Shown: piece by piece, positions 27,917 through 36,723 of the stretch
Layout of the letters: each line of letters opens with the position of its first letter
Numbering within the stretch: position 1 is the stretch's first letter
NCBI RefSeq assembly: GCF_900102055.1
Contig: NZ_FNBA01000003.1
Coordinates: forward strand, 434,001-498,000
Reading direction: 5' to 3'
DNA: 64,000 nucleotides
Source of the DNA: Ulvibacter litoralis
GTDB lineage: Bacteria > Bacteroidota > Bacteroidia > Flavobacteriales > Flavobacteriaceae
The notes under the pieces: model-generated
Told to the model about the DNA's origin: nothing
Seen by the model: the letters and a program-made list of their open reading frames with translations, nothing else
The model's database searches: none
Translations under genes and position numbers: made by a program

Positions 27917-28276
27917 ATGAGTAGTATTGTAGATGTGCTAAAATGTAAATGTCCTAATTGTAGTAAAGGCGATATGTTTACTACGAGTGGAAATATTTTT
28001 CTGTTTAAAATCCCAAAAATGAATACACGCTGTACAGAGTGTGATTACAAATTTGAAATCGAAACAGGTTTCTTTATCGGTGCCATGTTTGTTAGTTATG
28101 CGCTCGCAGCCGCCGAGATGATCACAAGTCTAGTAGTCTTTTGGTACTTTATAAGTTTGTCTCCACTAACGGTGTTTTTAATTATAGGAGTCGTGGCAAT
28201 ACTCTCCAGTACCTTAAATTTTAGGCTCTCAAGATCAATTTGGGTGTATCTATTCTATCAGAAACAAATTCAGTAG
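27917..28276 (+). CDS. DUF983 membrane protein
   Basis: A 119-residue small membrane protein. Its N-terminus has a zinc-ribbon-like pair, KCPNCSKG (about 11-18) and RCTECDYKF (about 37-45), followed by two membrane helices (about 52-74 and 80-102). This arrangement defines DUF983, a family common in Bacteroidota with unknown function. It is divergent from an AraC regulator, which may control it, and convergent with the esterase gene. The fourth-last residues (FYQKQIQ) are unremarkable. Confidence 0.88.
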   Translation: MSSIVDVLKCKCPNCSKGDMFTTSGNIFLFKIPKMNTRCTECDYKFEIETGFFIGAMFVSYALAAAEMITSLVVFWYFISLSPLTVFLIIGVVAILSSTLNFRLSRSIWVYLFYQKQIQ

Positions 28277-28306
28277 TATGTATTGAGTTTATTAATTACA
28301 CATAGA

Positions 28307-29770
28307 CTACTTGTTTTTGCTTTTCCAGTCTTCGTAGCACTGGTCTAAAAATGCCATACCTTCTTTCTTGTACTCATCTGTAAAGATGGTAAAATGATCA
28401 CCTGGGTAATATTCAAATACGATACTAGCGTCTAGTTTTTTCATTTCTTCCTCTAATAATTGAACAGCATGGTGTAAATGAAAGTTATCGCTTGTGCCAA
28501 TTGAAATTCTAATTTTATTAGAAAGATCGTCCTTCAGGGTGCTCCAATTTTCTCGCAATAGAATAGATAGATCATATCGTTTCCATAGCGGAAGCGCATC
28601 CTTGTTTATATCGCCAGAGGGGATATTTGTCAATCTAACTCTTTCACCATTTTTGTCATACCCTCCAAAAACAGCATCGAAAGAGCGTAATTGAGAACCT
28701 CTGTAAATGACGTTTTCGGTTCTGTAAAAATCTTTCGCACTTATTACTGGGAATCTACCAGCGATGGTAACATCGGCCAATAAGGTGCCCGATTCATCGT
28801 AAAACATATTTGTAGCTTCGTAAATATTTTTGTTTTGGTAATTTCTAAAATCTACCTGATCTGGCGAACTAGACCAAGCACCTGCAAATGTTTTTGGATA
28901 CTTTACCTGTAGCCAAAGACTTGTCCATCCTCCGCTACTATGACCGTGCAATAAAAAGGCGCTATTGGTTCTATATGTTTCATTTAAAGCAGGAATCAAT
29001 TCTTTAACAAGTGCATCACCCCAAGGGCCATTCACATCACTATTGGCATAGGTAGAGTGCCCTTCAAAACAGTTTCCATCCAAATACACCACAATACTAG
29101 GTTCTCCGCCTACTTCCTCTAAAAAGGTGCTATAACCAGAATGTAATTTATAATTTGCACCAAATCCAAAGATGGAAAAGATCACAGGATACTTTTTGTC
29201 AGGTTGCTCGTAGTATTCTTTCGGTAATTTTACCGCAGCATTTACAAACATATCCTTTTTATGAAACGCACTTAGCAGTTTCGATTTTATACTAATATCT
29301 TTTAAAAATTTGGTTTCCTTAAGTTCTATAGGTTCAATAACTTTCGTTGCTTTAATTGCAAAGGTTTTGTCAAAATCTTTGGTCAAATCAACGCGAATCG
29401 GTTCAGAATAAAGATTCCCTGTGCTTTTTCCAATGGTAGCATCTCCAAGATTCAAATCAAATACGGCCTGTACATAATAGGTTCCTCGTTCAATATTTGA
29501 CAATTCAACTGGATATGAAATAGAAGTATCGTTAAAAGTTACAGTCTCGTTTGCCTTTACATTATTTACAGTCACTCTATAAAGGGGTGTCAATTCTAGT
29601 CCGACAAATATGTTCTTTGGAGCCTTGTTTTCCTTTGAAAGGTAGAGAATAACATTTCCCGAAAAATCTTCTTTAAGCAAGTCGGAAGCATAACTAACTT
29701 CAAAAACTTGCGCATTCGAATGGAATCCGAAAACTAAAAATAGAATGCTAAAAAGGAATGATTTTTTCAT
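28307..29770 (-). CDS. Secreted alpha/beta-hydrolase esterase
   Basis: A 487-residue exported hydrolase. The signal peptide spans 1-20 (ending HSNAQ). An N-terminal beta-rich region (about 21-165) precedes the esterase domain of the Esterase/D-type (YPVIFSIFGFGANY and a NCFEGHSTYANSDVNGPWGD loop). The nucleophile is Ser278 in GHSSGG, and the likely His is in YYPGDHFTIF near the C-terminus. It would cleave ester bonds in the periplasm or outside; feruloyl- or acetyl-esterase activity on plant or algal polymers is plausible but unproven. It stands alone on its strand. Confidence 0.85.
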   Translation of the reverse strand: MKKSFLFSILFLVFGFHSNAQVFEVSYASDLLKEDFSGNVILYLSKENKAPKNIFVGLELTPLYRVTVNNVKANETVTFNDTSISYPVELSNIERGTYYVQAVFDLNLGDATIGKSTGNLYSEPIRVDLTKDFDKTFAIKATKVIEPIELKETKFLKDISIKSKLLSAFHKKDMFVNAAVKLPKEYYEQPDKKYPVIFSIFGFGANYKLHSGYSTFLEEVGGEPSIVVYLDGNCFEGHSTYANSDVNGPWGDALVKELIPALNETYRTNSAFLLHGHSSGGWTSLWLQVKYPKTFAGAWSSSPDQVDFRNYQNKNIYEATNMFYDESGTLLADVTIAGRFPVISAKDFYRTENVIYRGSQLRSFDAVFGGYDKNGERVRLTNIPSGDINKDALPLWKRYDLSILLRENWSTLKDDLSNKIRISIGTSDNFHLHHAVQLLEEEMKKLDASIVFEYYPGDHFTIFTDEYKKEGMAFLDQCYEDWKSKNK

Positions 29771-30082
29771 AGAAATGATTTTTTAAATTTAACAGCAAGA
29801 ATGAATTGTGACACTAGACTTGATGTGTTGAATTTACAAATTTTATTTCAGTTCCAGTTGCATTTTGCCACAAGCGCTTCCGAAGAGCGGAAGAACCACT
29901 TTTTAACCACATAAAAATGCACCACATTCATAAAAATCTACTCCAAAAATACGATTCGCAAATGCAATCTTTCCGAAGTAATAAACGCAAATCATTGAAT
30001 GCTCCTCATCGTTTAAAAAATGTATTTTCCTGTTTTACTAGCGATTAGTTCCATATTATCCGCAAGTGCACTATTTATAGAG

Positions 30083-30090
30083 TATCTTTG
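30083..30090 (+). promoter_or_regulatory. -7 promoter box for the methyltransferase/radical SAM unit
   Basis: TATCTTTG is an exact TAnnTTTG box. Initiation near 30094 would leave a leader of about 218 bases that contains the whole 88-base structured element. No clear -33 TTG box is visible. Confidence 0.5.
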
Positions 30091-30169
30091 CCGCAGTAGT
30101 ATGCATCTTTTGCAATCCTCATCACTTCGCACGATTTCAGCTAATTACTAAGCGTATATTTTTTTAGTA

Positions 30170-30257
30170 GGGCGTGACCACAGGGGTCGGGCTTTCCGTT
30201 TCAATTCCTCGCACCTCCTTTGTCGGGCTGCGGGATTTACACTGCTATCCCTCACGC
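30170..30257 (+). ncRNA. 88-base structured element, copy 1 (probable 5' leader)
   Basis: The element begins GGGCGTGACC and ends CCCTCACGC, so the ends pair (GCGTGA with TCACGC). Inside are a GACC/GGTC hairpin, the constant block GGGTCGGGCTTTCCGTTT, and a variable stem (CCTCGCA with TGCGGG). A second element of the same length and plan lies at 37588-37675. I recall very similar repeated elements in other Flavobacteriia but cannot name them. It may act as a leader RNA or be a dispersed repeat. Confidence 0.55.
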
Positions 30258-30311
30258 AACTTTTTACAGACAGAATAGTAAAACATTAAATTTCAATTAA
30301 GAAAGAAAGCA

Positions 30312-31379
30312 ATGAATTCAGAGCTCCAAGTAATTAAACCAGAACCAATTAAAGTTGGCGCAAAAGAAGTAACATTGTTTCAAGATGGTACCGATGTTAA
30401 GAGTACCATTAAAACCTTAGAAGCGGGTAACTTTGTAGTAATAGAAGGGTTTTATAGCGACGGATTGCTACTTCTTAAAGAATTGAAAAATCATCTTCGA
30501 AAAAAATTACCGAACACTTCTTTTAAAGAACAACGCGAATATCGCTCTGTATATCGCACCCTTTCAAACCTTATTCTAATAGAAGTCGTAGCTCATAATC
30601 TAACAGTTAAAAAAGCACCGTCTATTGGTTGGTTGGAAAAATTATACACAGAAACTAGTGATTTCTATTTGTCGTTTCCTCAAATTCAAGGCTTAAATAG
30701 TTCTTGGCAATGGCATAAAAAAGGAATTTCAATTCCAGTATTGCGAAATAAAATGCACCCGTATTATGGGACTTATTTCCCAACGCGTTTTGATCATTTA
30801 ATCCTTTTCGATAACTGGCTAAAGCGCTACAACGGATCGAAAAAAACGGCGATCGATGTCGGAATTGGAAGTGGAGTACTTTCGTTTCTAATGATAAAAC
30901 ATGGTTTTCAGAAAGTTTTTGGTACCGATGCAAATCCCAATGCCATTATCGGACTCTCAGATTTTATGGGAGAAACAAAGCTGTCTAGAAAAATAGAATT
31001 AGATTTTGGACATCTTTTTGGCGTTTGGGAAAAGCAAACAGAATTAATTGTTTTTAATCCGCCGTGGTTTCCAGAATCGCATGCGCCAGATAGTAACGAC
31101 GAAGCTATTTACTACAATGATACGTTATTCCCAGACTTCTTTTCCGAAGCGAAAAAAAGACTATTACCAGACGGGAAGCTCGTAATTATTTTTTCTAATT
31201 TGGCACAAATCTCAAAGGCAACAAAAGCCCATCCCATCGAGAAGGAACTTGCTGAAGGAGGAAGGTTTCAATTGGAAATATGTTACACGAAAACAGTGAA
31301 AGCTGCTTCAGAAAAAACGAAAAGAGACCAAAACTGGCGTTCTTCCGAAGAAGTAGAACTTTGGGTGCTGACCCATTAA
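30312..31379 (+). CDS. Class I methyltransferase with NPPW motif
   Basis: A 355-residue protein. The N-terminal 150 residues match nothing I recognise. The C-terminal Rossmann domain has motif I AIDVGIGSGVLSFLM (about 177-190), the acidic FGTDANPNA, and FNPPWFPES, an N/D-PP-Y/F-type motif as in PrmB/HemK/RsmC enzymes that methylate planar amide or exocyclic nitrogens. The substrate is not predictable. The gene is preceded by the 88-base element in its probable leader, and the radical SAM gene follows after 124 bases with its own promoter. A shared small-molecule or protein-modification pathway is inference. Confidence 0.85.
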   Translation: MNSELQVIKPEPIKVGAKEVTLFQDGTDVKSTIKTLEAGNFVVIEGFYSDGLLLLKELKNHLRKKLPNTSFKEQREYRSVYRTLSNLILIEVVAHNLTVKKAPSIGWLEKLYTETSDFYLSFPQIQGLNSSWQWHKKGISIPVLRNKMHPYYGTYFPTRFDHLILFDNWLKRYNGSKKTAIDVGIGSGVLSFLMIKHGFQKVFGTDANPNAIIGLSDFMGETKLSRKIELDFGHLFGVWEKQTELIVFNPPWFPESHAPDSNDEAIYYNDTLFPDFFSEAKKRLLPDGKLVIIFSNLAQISKATKAHPIEKELAEGGRFQLEICYTKTVKAASEKTKRDQNWRSSEEVELWVLTH

Positions 31380-31491
31380 TCACATTTTGAAAACCTATAG
31401 CGTCGAATCCTAGGAGTTTACGAAGCATTTCAATTGAGCCTTGTGATGTATAAAAGAGTGATATTTCAATCAATTTCTTTGTAGAGAACTC

Positions 31492-31499
31492 TATCTTTG
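31492..31499 (+). promoter_or_regulatory. -7 promoter box for radical SAM gene, near-leaderless
   Basis: TATCTTTG exactly matches TAnnTTTG and lies only 4 bases before the ATG at 31504. If the start falls at the usual distance, the transcript begins at or beside the start codon, so translation would be leaderless. Confidence 0.55.
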
Positions 31500-31503
31500 C
31501 AGC

Positions 31504-33384
31504 ATGCAATCTAAACTGCTTTTAGTTACGCCACCGTTTACTCAGTTAAACACAGCTTATCCGGCAACCGCTTATCTCAAGGGGTTTTTGGAGGCGCATG
31601 AGGTGTCTGTTTCTCATTGCGATTTAAGTATCGAACTTTTTACAGCAATTTTTAAAAGTGACTTTCTGCGTTCCATTTTTCAGGAAGCAGACGACTTAGG
31701 GAACGATGAATATGCTGAGGTTCGCAAGATGAAAGAGCAATACATTTCTAGGGTGGATGTGGTGATTGGTTTTCTTCAAAAGCAAGACATTGAAACCGCA
31801 AAAAAGATTCTTGAAACGGGGTTTTTACCCTTAGGGCATAGATTGCTAAAAGTGAATACTGAAATTAAATGGGAAGACGGTGAAATTGGCGTTATCGATA
31901 AAGCGAAACATTTCGGAACTCTTTTTATTGAAGAAATAGGAGATTTTATCCAGGCCAATGTGGATGAATTTTTTGCATTTACAAAATACGCCGAACAAAT
32001 TGCGACGTCAGCAAGTAGTTTTGATCAATTAGATGAGTTATTGAGCTATCAGCCTACACTTATCGAAGATGAAATGATGAACATTTTAGAAGCACAACTT
32101 ATAGAAAACGCTCCTAACTTGGTTTGTTTTACCATTCCATTTCCAGGGAATTTATTTTCAGCCCTACGCTGTGCTCAATTTATTAAACAATTTTTTCCAG
32201 ACATTCGTGTTGCTTTTGGAGGCGGTTATTGTAATACCGAACTACGCTCTCTAGAAGATCCTAGGGTTTTTGAGTTTATCGATTTTATATCCTTAGATGA
32301 TGGGGAAGGGCCGTTGCTGAAAATGGTAGATTACATCGAAGGGAAAGTAGCCATAAATGAACTGGAACGAACCTTCGTACTAGAAAATAACAAAGTAGTT
32401 TACAAGAATAAACTTCCGAATACCATCTACCATCATAGAGACTTACCGGCACCCGATTATTCAGGTTTGCCGTTCGATAAATACGTGTCTTTTCTAGATG
32501 TTGTAAATCCGATGCACCGAATGTGGACCGATGCTAGATGGAATAAATTAACGATTTCTCATGGTTGTTACTGGAAGCAATGTTCGTTTTGCGATGTGAA
32601 CTTAGATTATATAGGCAATTACCAAAATACAACTGCAGAGGCGTTGGTCGCCAAAATTGAAAAAATAGTAGCAGACACAGGAATTACAGGGTTTCATTTT
32701 GTGGATGAAGCTGCGCCTCCCAAAATGTTAAGGGCATTATCGAATAAATTGATAGAAAAAAATATCACTATTACGTGGTGGACCAACATTCGATTCGAAA
32801 AAACATTCGATTTTGAATTGTGTCAATTAATGGCGAAATCGGGTTGTATCGCTGTAACAGGTGGGTTAGAAGTCGCTTCAGACCGATTGCTCGCTAAGAT
32901 GAAAAAGGGAGTGGACATTGCACAAGTCACAAGAGTAACGCATAATTTTTCTCAAAATAATATCATGGTGCATGCGTACCTTATGTATGGATTTCCGACT
33001 CAAACGGAGCAAGAAACCATCGACTCACTCGAAGTTGTGCGACAATTGTTTGAAAGAAACTGTATTCAATCTGCTTTTTGGCATCAGTTCACCACAACTG
33101 TTCATAGTCCGATAGGTAAAAACCCAGAAGCGTTTGGAATAAAAATAACAGGGCCCGTTTTTAAAGGATTTGCCCAAAATGATTTATACCACAAAGATCC
33201 TCAAGGCGCCAACCATCCAAAATATACGAAAGGATTAAATCTAGCCTTGCATAATTATTTAAACAAGGCTGGATTTGACGAAGAGTTGCAAAACTGGTTT
33301 GATTTTCCAGTTCTTCCAACGCTTCATTCTGAAGGATTAATCGAAAGTTTTTTGTCTAATGAGGGAATCTCTAAAGCCATCTAA
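31504..33384 (+). CDS. B12-binding-type radical SAM protein with CX4CX2C cluster
   Basis: A 626-residue radical SAM enzyme. The N-terminal part (about 1-280) has the B12-binding domain fold pattern (KLLLVTPPFTQLN, FGGGYCNTEL) but no DxHxxG cobalamin-ligand motif that I can find. The cluster cysteines are C355, C360 and C363 in HGCYWKQCSFCD, spaced CX4CX2C instead of the common CX3CX2C; I recall such CYWxxC variants in this subfamily. A FHFVDEAAPP strand and AYLMYGFPTQT follow. It may methylate an unreactive carbon or do related radical chemistry. The substrate is unknown. It pairs with the upstream methyltransferase. Confidence 0.85.
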   Translation: MQSKLLLVTPPFTQLNTAYPATAYLKGFLEAHEVSVSHCDLSIELFTAIFKSDFLRSIFQEADDLGNDEYAEVRKMKEQYISRVDVVIGFLQKQDIETAKKILETGFLPLGHRLLKVNTEIKWEDGEIGVIDKAKHFGTLFIEEIGDFIQANVDEFFAFTKYAEQIATSASSFDQLDELLSYQPTLIEDEMMNILEAQLIENAPNLVCFTIPFPGNLFSALRCAQFIKQFFPDIRVAFGGGYCNTELRSLEDPRVFEFIDFISLDDGEGPLLKMVDYIEGKVAINELERTFVLENNKVVYKNKLPNTIYHHRDLPAPDYSGLPFDKYVSFLDVVNPMHRMWTDARWNKLTISHGCYWKQCSFCDVNLDYIGNYQNTTAEALVAKIEKIVADTGITGFHFVDEAAPPKMLRALSNKLIEKNITITWWTNIRFEKTFDFELCQLMAKSGCIAVTGGLEVASDRLLAKMKKGVDIAQVTRVTHNFSQNNIMVHAYLMYGFPTQTEQETIDSLEVVRQLFERNCIQSAFWHQFTTTVHSPIGKNPEAFGIKITGPVFKGFAQNDLYHKDPQGANHPKYTKGLNLALHNYLNKAGFDEELQNWFDFPVLPTLHSEGLIESFLSNEGISKAI

Positions 33385-33394
33385 AACCGACTTT

Positions 33395-33772
33395 TTACAT
33401 TACTTTTTCGGCTAAATATTTCTGAACTTCATACACGTCAATACTTTTATTGAACTTTTTACTCACCGAAGGAATATTTTCGCTCGAGATCCAAATTTTT
33501 AGTTCAGCATCTAAATCGAAAGTCCCAGAAGTTTCTAATGAAAATCTAGAAATGCTTTTATACGGCATAGATTTATATTCAATTTTACTTCCTGTAAGAC
33601 CTTGAACATCTATGAGGATTAACCGTTTGTTTGTGAACATGAACGTGTCACGTAATAATTTAAATCCTAATTCGATTGTTTCATTGTCAAGTAAAAGGCG
33701 TCCGTATTTTTCATTAAGTTTTTCAGACGATACTTCACTTGCGTTTCCTAACAATTTATTCAGTAATCCCAT
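33395..33772 (-). CDS. Bacterial PH-domain protein (bPH_1/DUF1696)
   Basis: A 125-residue protein consisting of one bacterial pleckstrin-homology domain. The visible pattern is LLDNETIELGFKLLRDTFMFTNKRLILIDVQGLTG, then a basic YKSMPYKSISRFSLETSG strand and a C-terminal helix (VYEVQKYLAEKVM). Such domains oligomerise into rings and occur alone or fused to stress proteins. There is no signal peptide or membrane segment. It is convergent with the radical SAM gene, with 10 bases between their ends. Function is unknown. Confidence 0.85.
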   Translation of the reverse strand: MGLLNKLLGNASEVSSEKLNEKYGRLLLDNETIELGFKLLRDTFMFTNKRLILIDVQGLTGSKIEYKSMPYKSISRFSLETSGTFDLDAELKIWISSENIPSVSKKFNKSIDVYEVQKYLAEKVM

Positions 33773-33798
33773 AGTCGTTTTTTTAGTTTAAGTTCTGT

Positions 33799-34824
33799 TT
33801 AAATACTCAACGAGTTAAAATAGTTTTTCACTTGAGAAATGTGTTTCTCTTTAGCTTCAGCAGATAACCAACTTGCTTCAAAAGCATTCATAGCCATTTG
33901 TTGTAACTGATTTTTATCTAAATCTAAAGCTTTGGCTGTTTGGTAATAATTTTCATTCATATAACCTCCAAAATACGCAGGATCGTCTGAATGAATGGTC
34001 GCTAAAATTCCTTTTTCAAGCATTTTTGCCACCGGATGGTCTTCCATTTTCTGAATCACTTTGAGTTCTAAATTACTCAGCGGACACAAGGTTAATGGAA
34101 TGTTTTCATCCAGTAATCGTTGCACCAACGCATCATCTTCCAAACATCGGTTTCCGTGGTCTAATCGAACCACCTTTAAGAGATCGAGTGCTTCCCAAAT
34201 ATAATCGGAAGGACCTTCCTCACCAGCATGCGCTACTAATTTGTAACCATGATCTGCAGAAGCTTTAAATACGTTGATAAACTTACTCGGCGGGTTTCCT
34301 AGTTCAGAAGAGTCTAATCCAACACCATCAATCCAATGTTTGAAGGGGAGAGAAGCTTCAAGGGTTTCAAATGCCGCCTCTTCGCTTAAATGTCGAAGGT
34401 ATGACATGATGAGCTTGTAGGACATATTTAGTTTTTCCTCAGCATTCTCAAGCGCTTTGTGGATCCCATTAATAACCACTTCAAAAGGAACTCCTCTATC
34501 GGTATGCGTTTGCGGATCGAAAAAGATTTCTACATGCACCACATTTTCACTGTGAACTTTTTGCAAATATGCCCACGTTAAATCATAAAAATCTTGTTCG
34601 TGGAGGAGTACTTGCGCACCAATGTAATAGATGTCTAAAAACTCCTGAAGATTATTAAATTTATACGCCTTCTTCAACGATTCGATAGAGTCATAGTCCA
34701 AGGCTATAGCATTCCTATTGGCTATTTCGAACATGAGTTCAGGTTCAAAACTTCCTTCAATATGTAAATGAAGTTCTGCTTTAGGGATGCCCTTGATAAT
34801 TTTTTTCAGAATAGATGATTCCAT
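33799..34824 (-). CDS. Adenine deaminase (type 2, adenosine-deaminase fold)
   Basis: A 341-residue metal-dependent amidohydrolase converting adenine to hypoxanthine, for purine salvage. Zinc ligands include H19 and H21 in AELHLHIEGS, the His of VAHAGEEGP, and the Asp pair of HSDDPAYFGG. The stretches FNNLQEFLDIYY, DFYDLTWAYLQK, DPQTHTDRGVPFEV and GLDSSELGNPPSKF match the bacterial/fungal adenine deaminase branch rather than true adenosine deaminase, though such genes are often labelled add. The enzyme is cytoplasmic. Biochemical testing of adenine against adenosine would settle the branch. Confidence 0.88.
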   Translation of the reverse strand: MESSILKKIIKGIPKAELHLHIEGSFEPELMFEIANRNAIALDYDSIESLKKAYKFNNLQEFLDIYYIGAQVLLHEQDFYDLTWAYLQKVHSENVVHVEIFFDPQTHTDRGVPFEVVINGIHKALENAEEKLNMSYKLIMSYLRHLSEEAAFETLEASLPFKHWIDGVGLDSSELGNPPSKFINVFKASADHGYKLVAHAGEEGPSDYIWEALDLLKVVRLDHGNRCLEDDALVQRLLDENIPLTLCPLSNLELKVIQKMEDHPVAKMLEKGILATIHSDDPAYFGGYMNENYYQTAKALDLDKNQLQQMAMNAFEASWLSAEAKEKHISQVKNYFNSLSI

Positions 34825-35017
34825 AGAATGTAAAATTTGGGGATGATGAATGAAGGAGGCTAACTTAAAGGTAAAGCCTTGCTATTAGCAATTTGTTTCA
34901 GAAATGCTTCGTTACTGCAAAATAGTTAAATATAGGTAAAACGCAAAAGACAAAAGTAATGTAGTTTCAAGAGTTATAAGTGGGTTTCAAGAAAACGACT
35001 AGCCATTATTGCTAAGG

Positions 35018-36508
35018 CTAAGCGCTATCGGGATATACTGTTGTGTCCTTCGTTTTTAGAGTTTCATAAACTTCATCAAAAACATTAGGTCTGTCGGCAA
35101 GAACAATCAAAATATCTTTTGCTTCAATTTTTGTCAACCCATTCGGAATGATATAGCTCTCATTTCTTCTTATCATGGCTATAATTGCATTCTTTGGAAA
35201 GCCTAATTCCACAATTTTCTTATCTACAGCAAAGCAGTTAGCGGTGATTAAAACTTCCTTCATTTCTGCTTTGGGGTTTTCAGCCATTAGCAAATCAGTA
35301 GCGGTTTGTTTTTTAGCTTTTTCGGGCAAACCTACATGCAACCATTTGGCGACTACAGAAAGTGTAGTACCTTGAATTAATATAGACGTAACTGAAATAA
35401 AAAATACAATATTGAAAATCATATTCGCTTTGTCAATTCCTGCCAAAAGGGGATAGGTAGCAAACACAATAGGCACAGCGCCGCGCAATCCAACCCAAGA
35501 AATGTAAAACCTCCTTCTCAGTTTCATTTTAAAAAACATAAGACTGAGAAATACACCAATAGGTCTCGCAATAAGTATTAGAAAAATAGAAATAAGCAAT
35601 CCTATTCCCATGTATGGAATAATTTGAGACGGAAAAACAAGAAGGCCTAGGGTAAGGAATAGCACAATTTGCATCAACCAAGCCAATCCATCAAACATTT
35701 TTAAAATGGTCTTTTTGTGAATTAAATCTTGGTTTCCTAAGTAAACCGCACAGATGTAAATGGCAAGAAACCCGTTTCCACCTAAAAAATCGGTAGCAGA
35801 AAATGTAATAAACATCAATGCAATTACGAGCACAGGATAGAGCCCTTCAAAGTCAAGTTTTATTTTGTTTATAATGTATCTACTAAGCAATCCAAAGGCA
35901 AACCCTAAGATTCCACCCAAAATCATTTGTTGTAAAAACAAGGGAATGATAGATAAAAAACTTTTGTCCTGATTAATTACTAGGGTTAGAAAAGCAATCG
36001 TCAACACATACGCCATCGGGTCGTTACTTCCACTTTCTAACTCTAATGTAGGTCTTAGATTTGTTTTTAAAGCCAAACTTTTAGAACGCAAAATTGAAAA
36101 TACGGCAGCGGCATCTGTAGACGATACGATGGATCCTAACAACAGACTTTCATAAATGGTAAAATCGGTAATGAGCCAAACAAAAGTCCCCAGCGAAACA
36201 GCGGTCAATAAAACTCCTAATGTTGAGAGGGCAATTCCTTCCCAAAGAATTGGTTTTACACCTTTCCAGCTGGTATCCAATCCCCCAGAAAACAAAATGA
36301 AATTCAATGAAACAATACCAATAAATTGTGCAAGCTTCGGATCGTCAAAGCGAATGCCTCCAATTCCGTCAGAACCTGCTAACATTCCAATTCCTAAAAA
36401 GAGTAATAAGGTTGGAACGCCAAATTTATAAGAAGTCTTACCTGCGAAAATACTTACTAGAAGTAATAAAGAGCCGACTAATAGTATGTTTTCGATGGTT
36501 AAATTCAT
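35018..36508 (-). CDS. Potassium/proton antiporter of the CPA1/NhaP2 type
   Basis: A 496-residue inner-membrane antiporter. It has about 12 helices of the CPA1 fold, including FLGIGMLAGSDGIGG and the exchange-site region LESGSNDPMAYVLT with its key Asp. The last 90 residues (about 400-490) form a cytoplasmic TrkA_C-type domain that regulates K+ transport (EVLITANCFAVDKKIVELGFP). This architecture is NhaP2/CvrA: K+ export coupled to H+ entry, protecting against turgor and alkaline stress. Length is somewhat shorter than the E. coli protein. It stands alone on the minus strand. Confidence 0.88.
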   Translation of the reverse strand: MNLTIENILLVGSLLLLVSIFAGKTSYKFGVPTLLLFLGIGMLAGSDGIGGIRFDDPKLAQFIGIVSLNFILFSGGLDTSWKGVKPILWEGIALSTLGVLLTAVSLGTFVWLITDFTIYESLLLGSIVSSTDAAAVFSILRSKSLALKTNLRPTLELESGSNDPMAYVLTIAFLTLVINQDKSFLSIIPLFLQQMILGGILGFAFGLLSRYIINKIKLDFEGLYPVLVIALMFITFSATDFLGGNGFLAIYICAVYLGNQDLIHKKTILKMFDGLAWLMQIVLFLTLGLLVFPSQIIPYMGIGLLISIFLILIARPIGVFLSLMFFKMKLRRRFYISWVGLRGAVPIVFATYPLLAGIDKANMIFNIVFFISVTSILIQGTTLSVVAKWLHVGLPEKAKKQTATDLLMAENPKAEMKEVLITANCFAVDKKIVELGFPKNAIIAMIRRNESYIIPNGLTKIEAKDILIVLADRPNVFDEVYETLKTKDTTVYPDSA

Positions 36509-36723
36509 TCTTCGTTTTCAAATTTTTAACCCCCTAAAGGTACAGTTTCAAAATTAAAAATGAAGATAAAAGTTGAAGGTTGATTGTTAAAAAAATAACT
36601 AAATCGCCTTCTTATTCAATGTTTCGAAATTATGAGTATTTTGGAGTTTGATTCTAAGAAGACTTTTTTTTTAAGATAGTAAAGACTTTTACGACTAAGA
36701 ATTTATCTAACTAATTTTTACCT

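Larger units (their letters stand above)
29771..30311. other. Long intergenic region holding a promoter and an 88-base element
   Basis: This divergent gap of 541 bases has no gene. It includes a small hairpin (CTTCCG / CGGAAG, 29877-29893), a -7 box (30083-30090) and the structured element at 30170-30257, so most of its right half appears to be the leader of the methyltransferase gene. Confidence 0.6.

Noticed and set aside
30170-30257. Cobalamin riboswitch upstream of the B12-type radical SAM unit
   Set aside because: The element is too short and lacks the conserved B12-box core; only its position invited the idea.
24300-31200. Recurring octamer TTCCGAAG/CTTCGGAA in several gaps and genes
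   Set aside because: It is also common inside coding regions, where it fits codon use (Ser-Glu), and I saw no consistent placement.
31395-31415. Possible tRNA T-arm (GTCGAATCC)
   Set aside because: No acceptor stem, D-arm or anticodon arm can be paired around it; no tRNA was found anywhere in the window.
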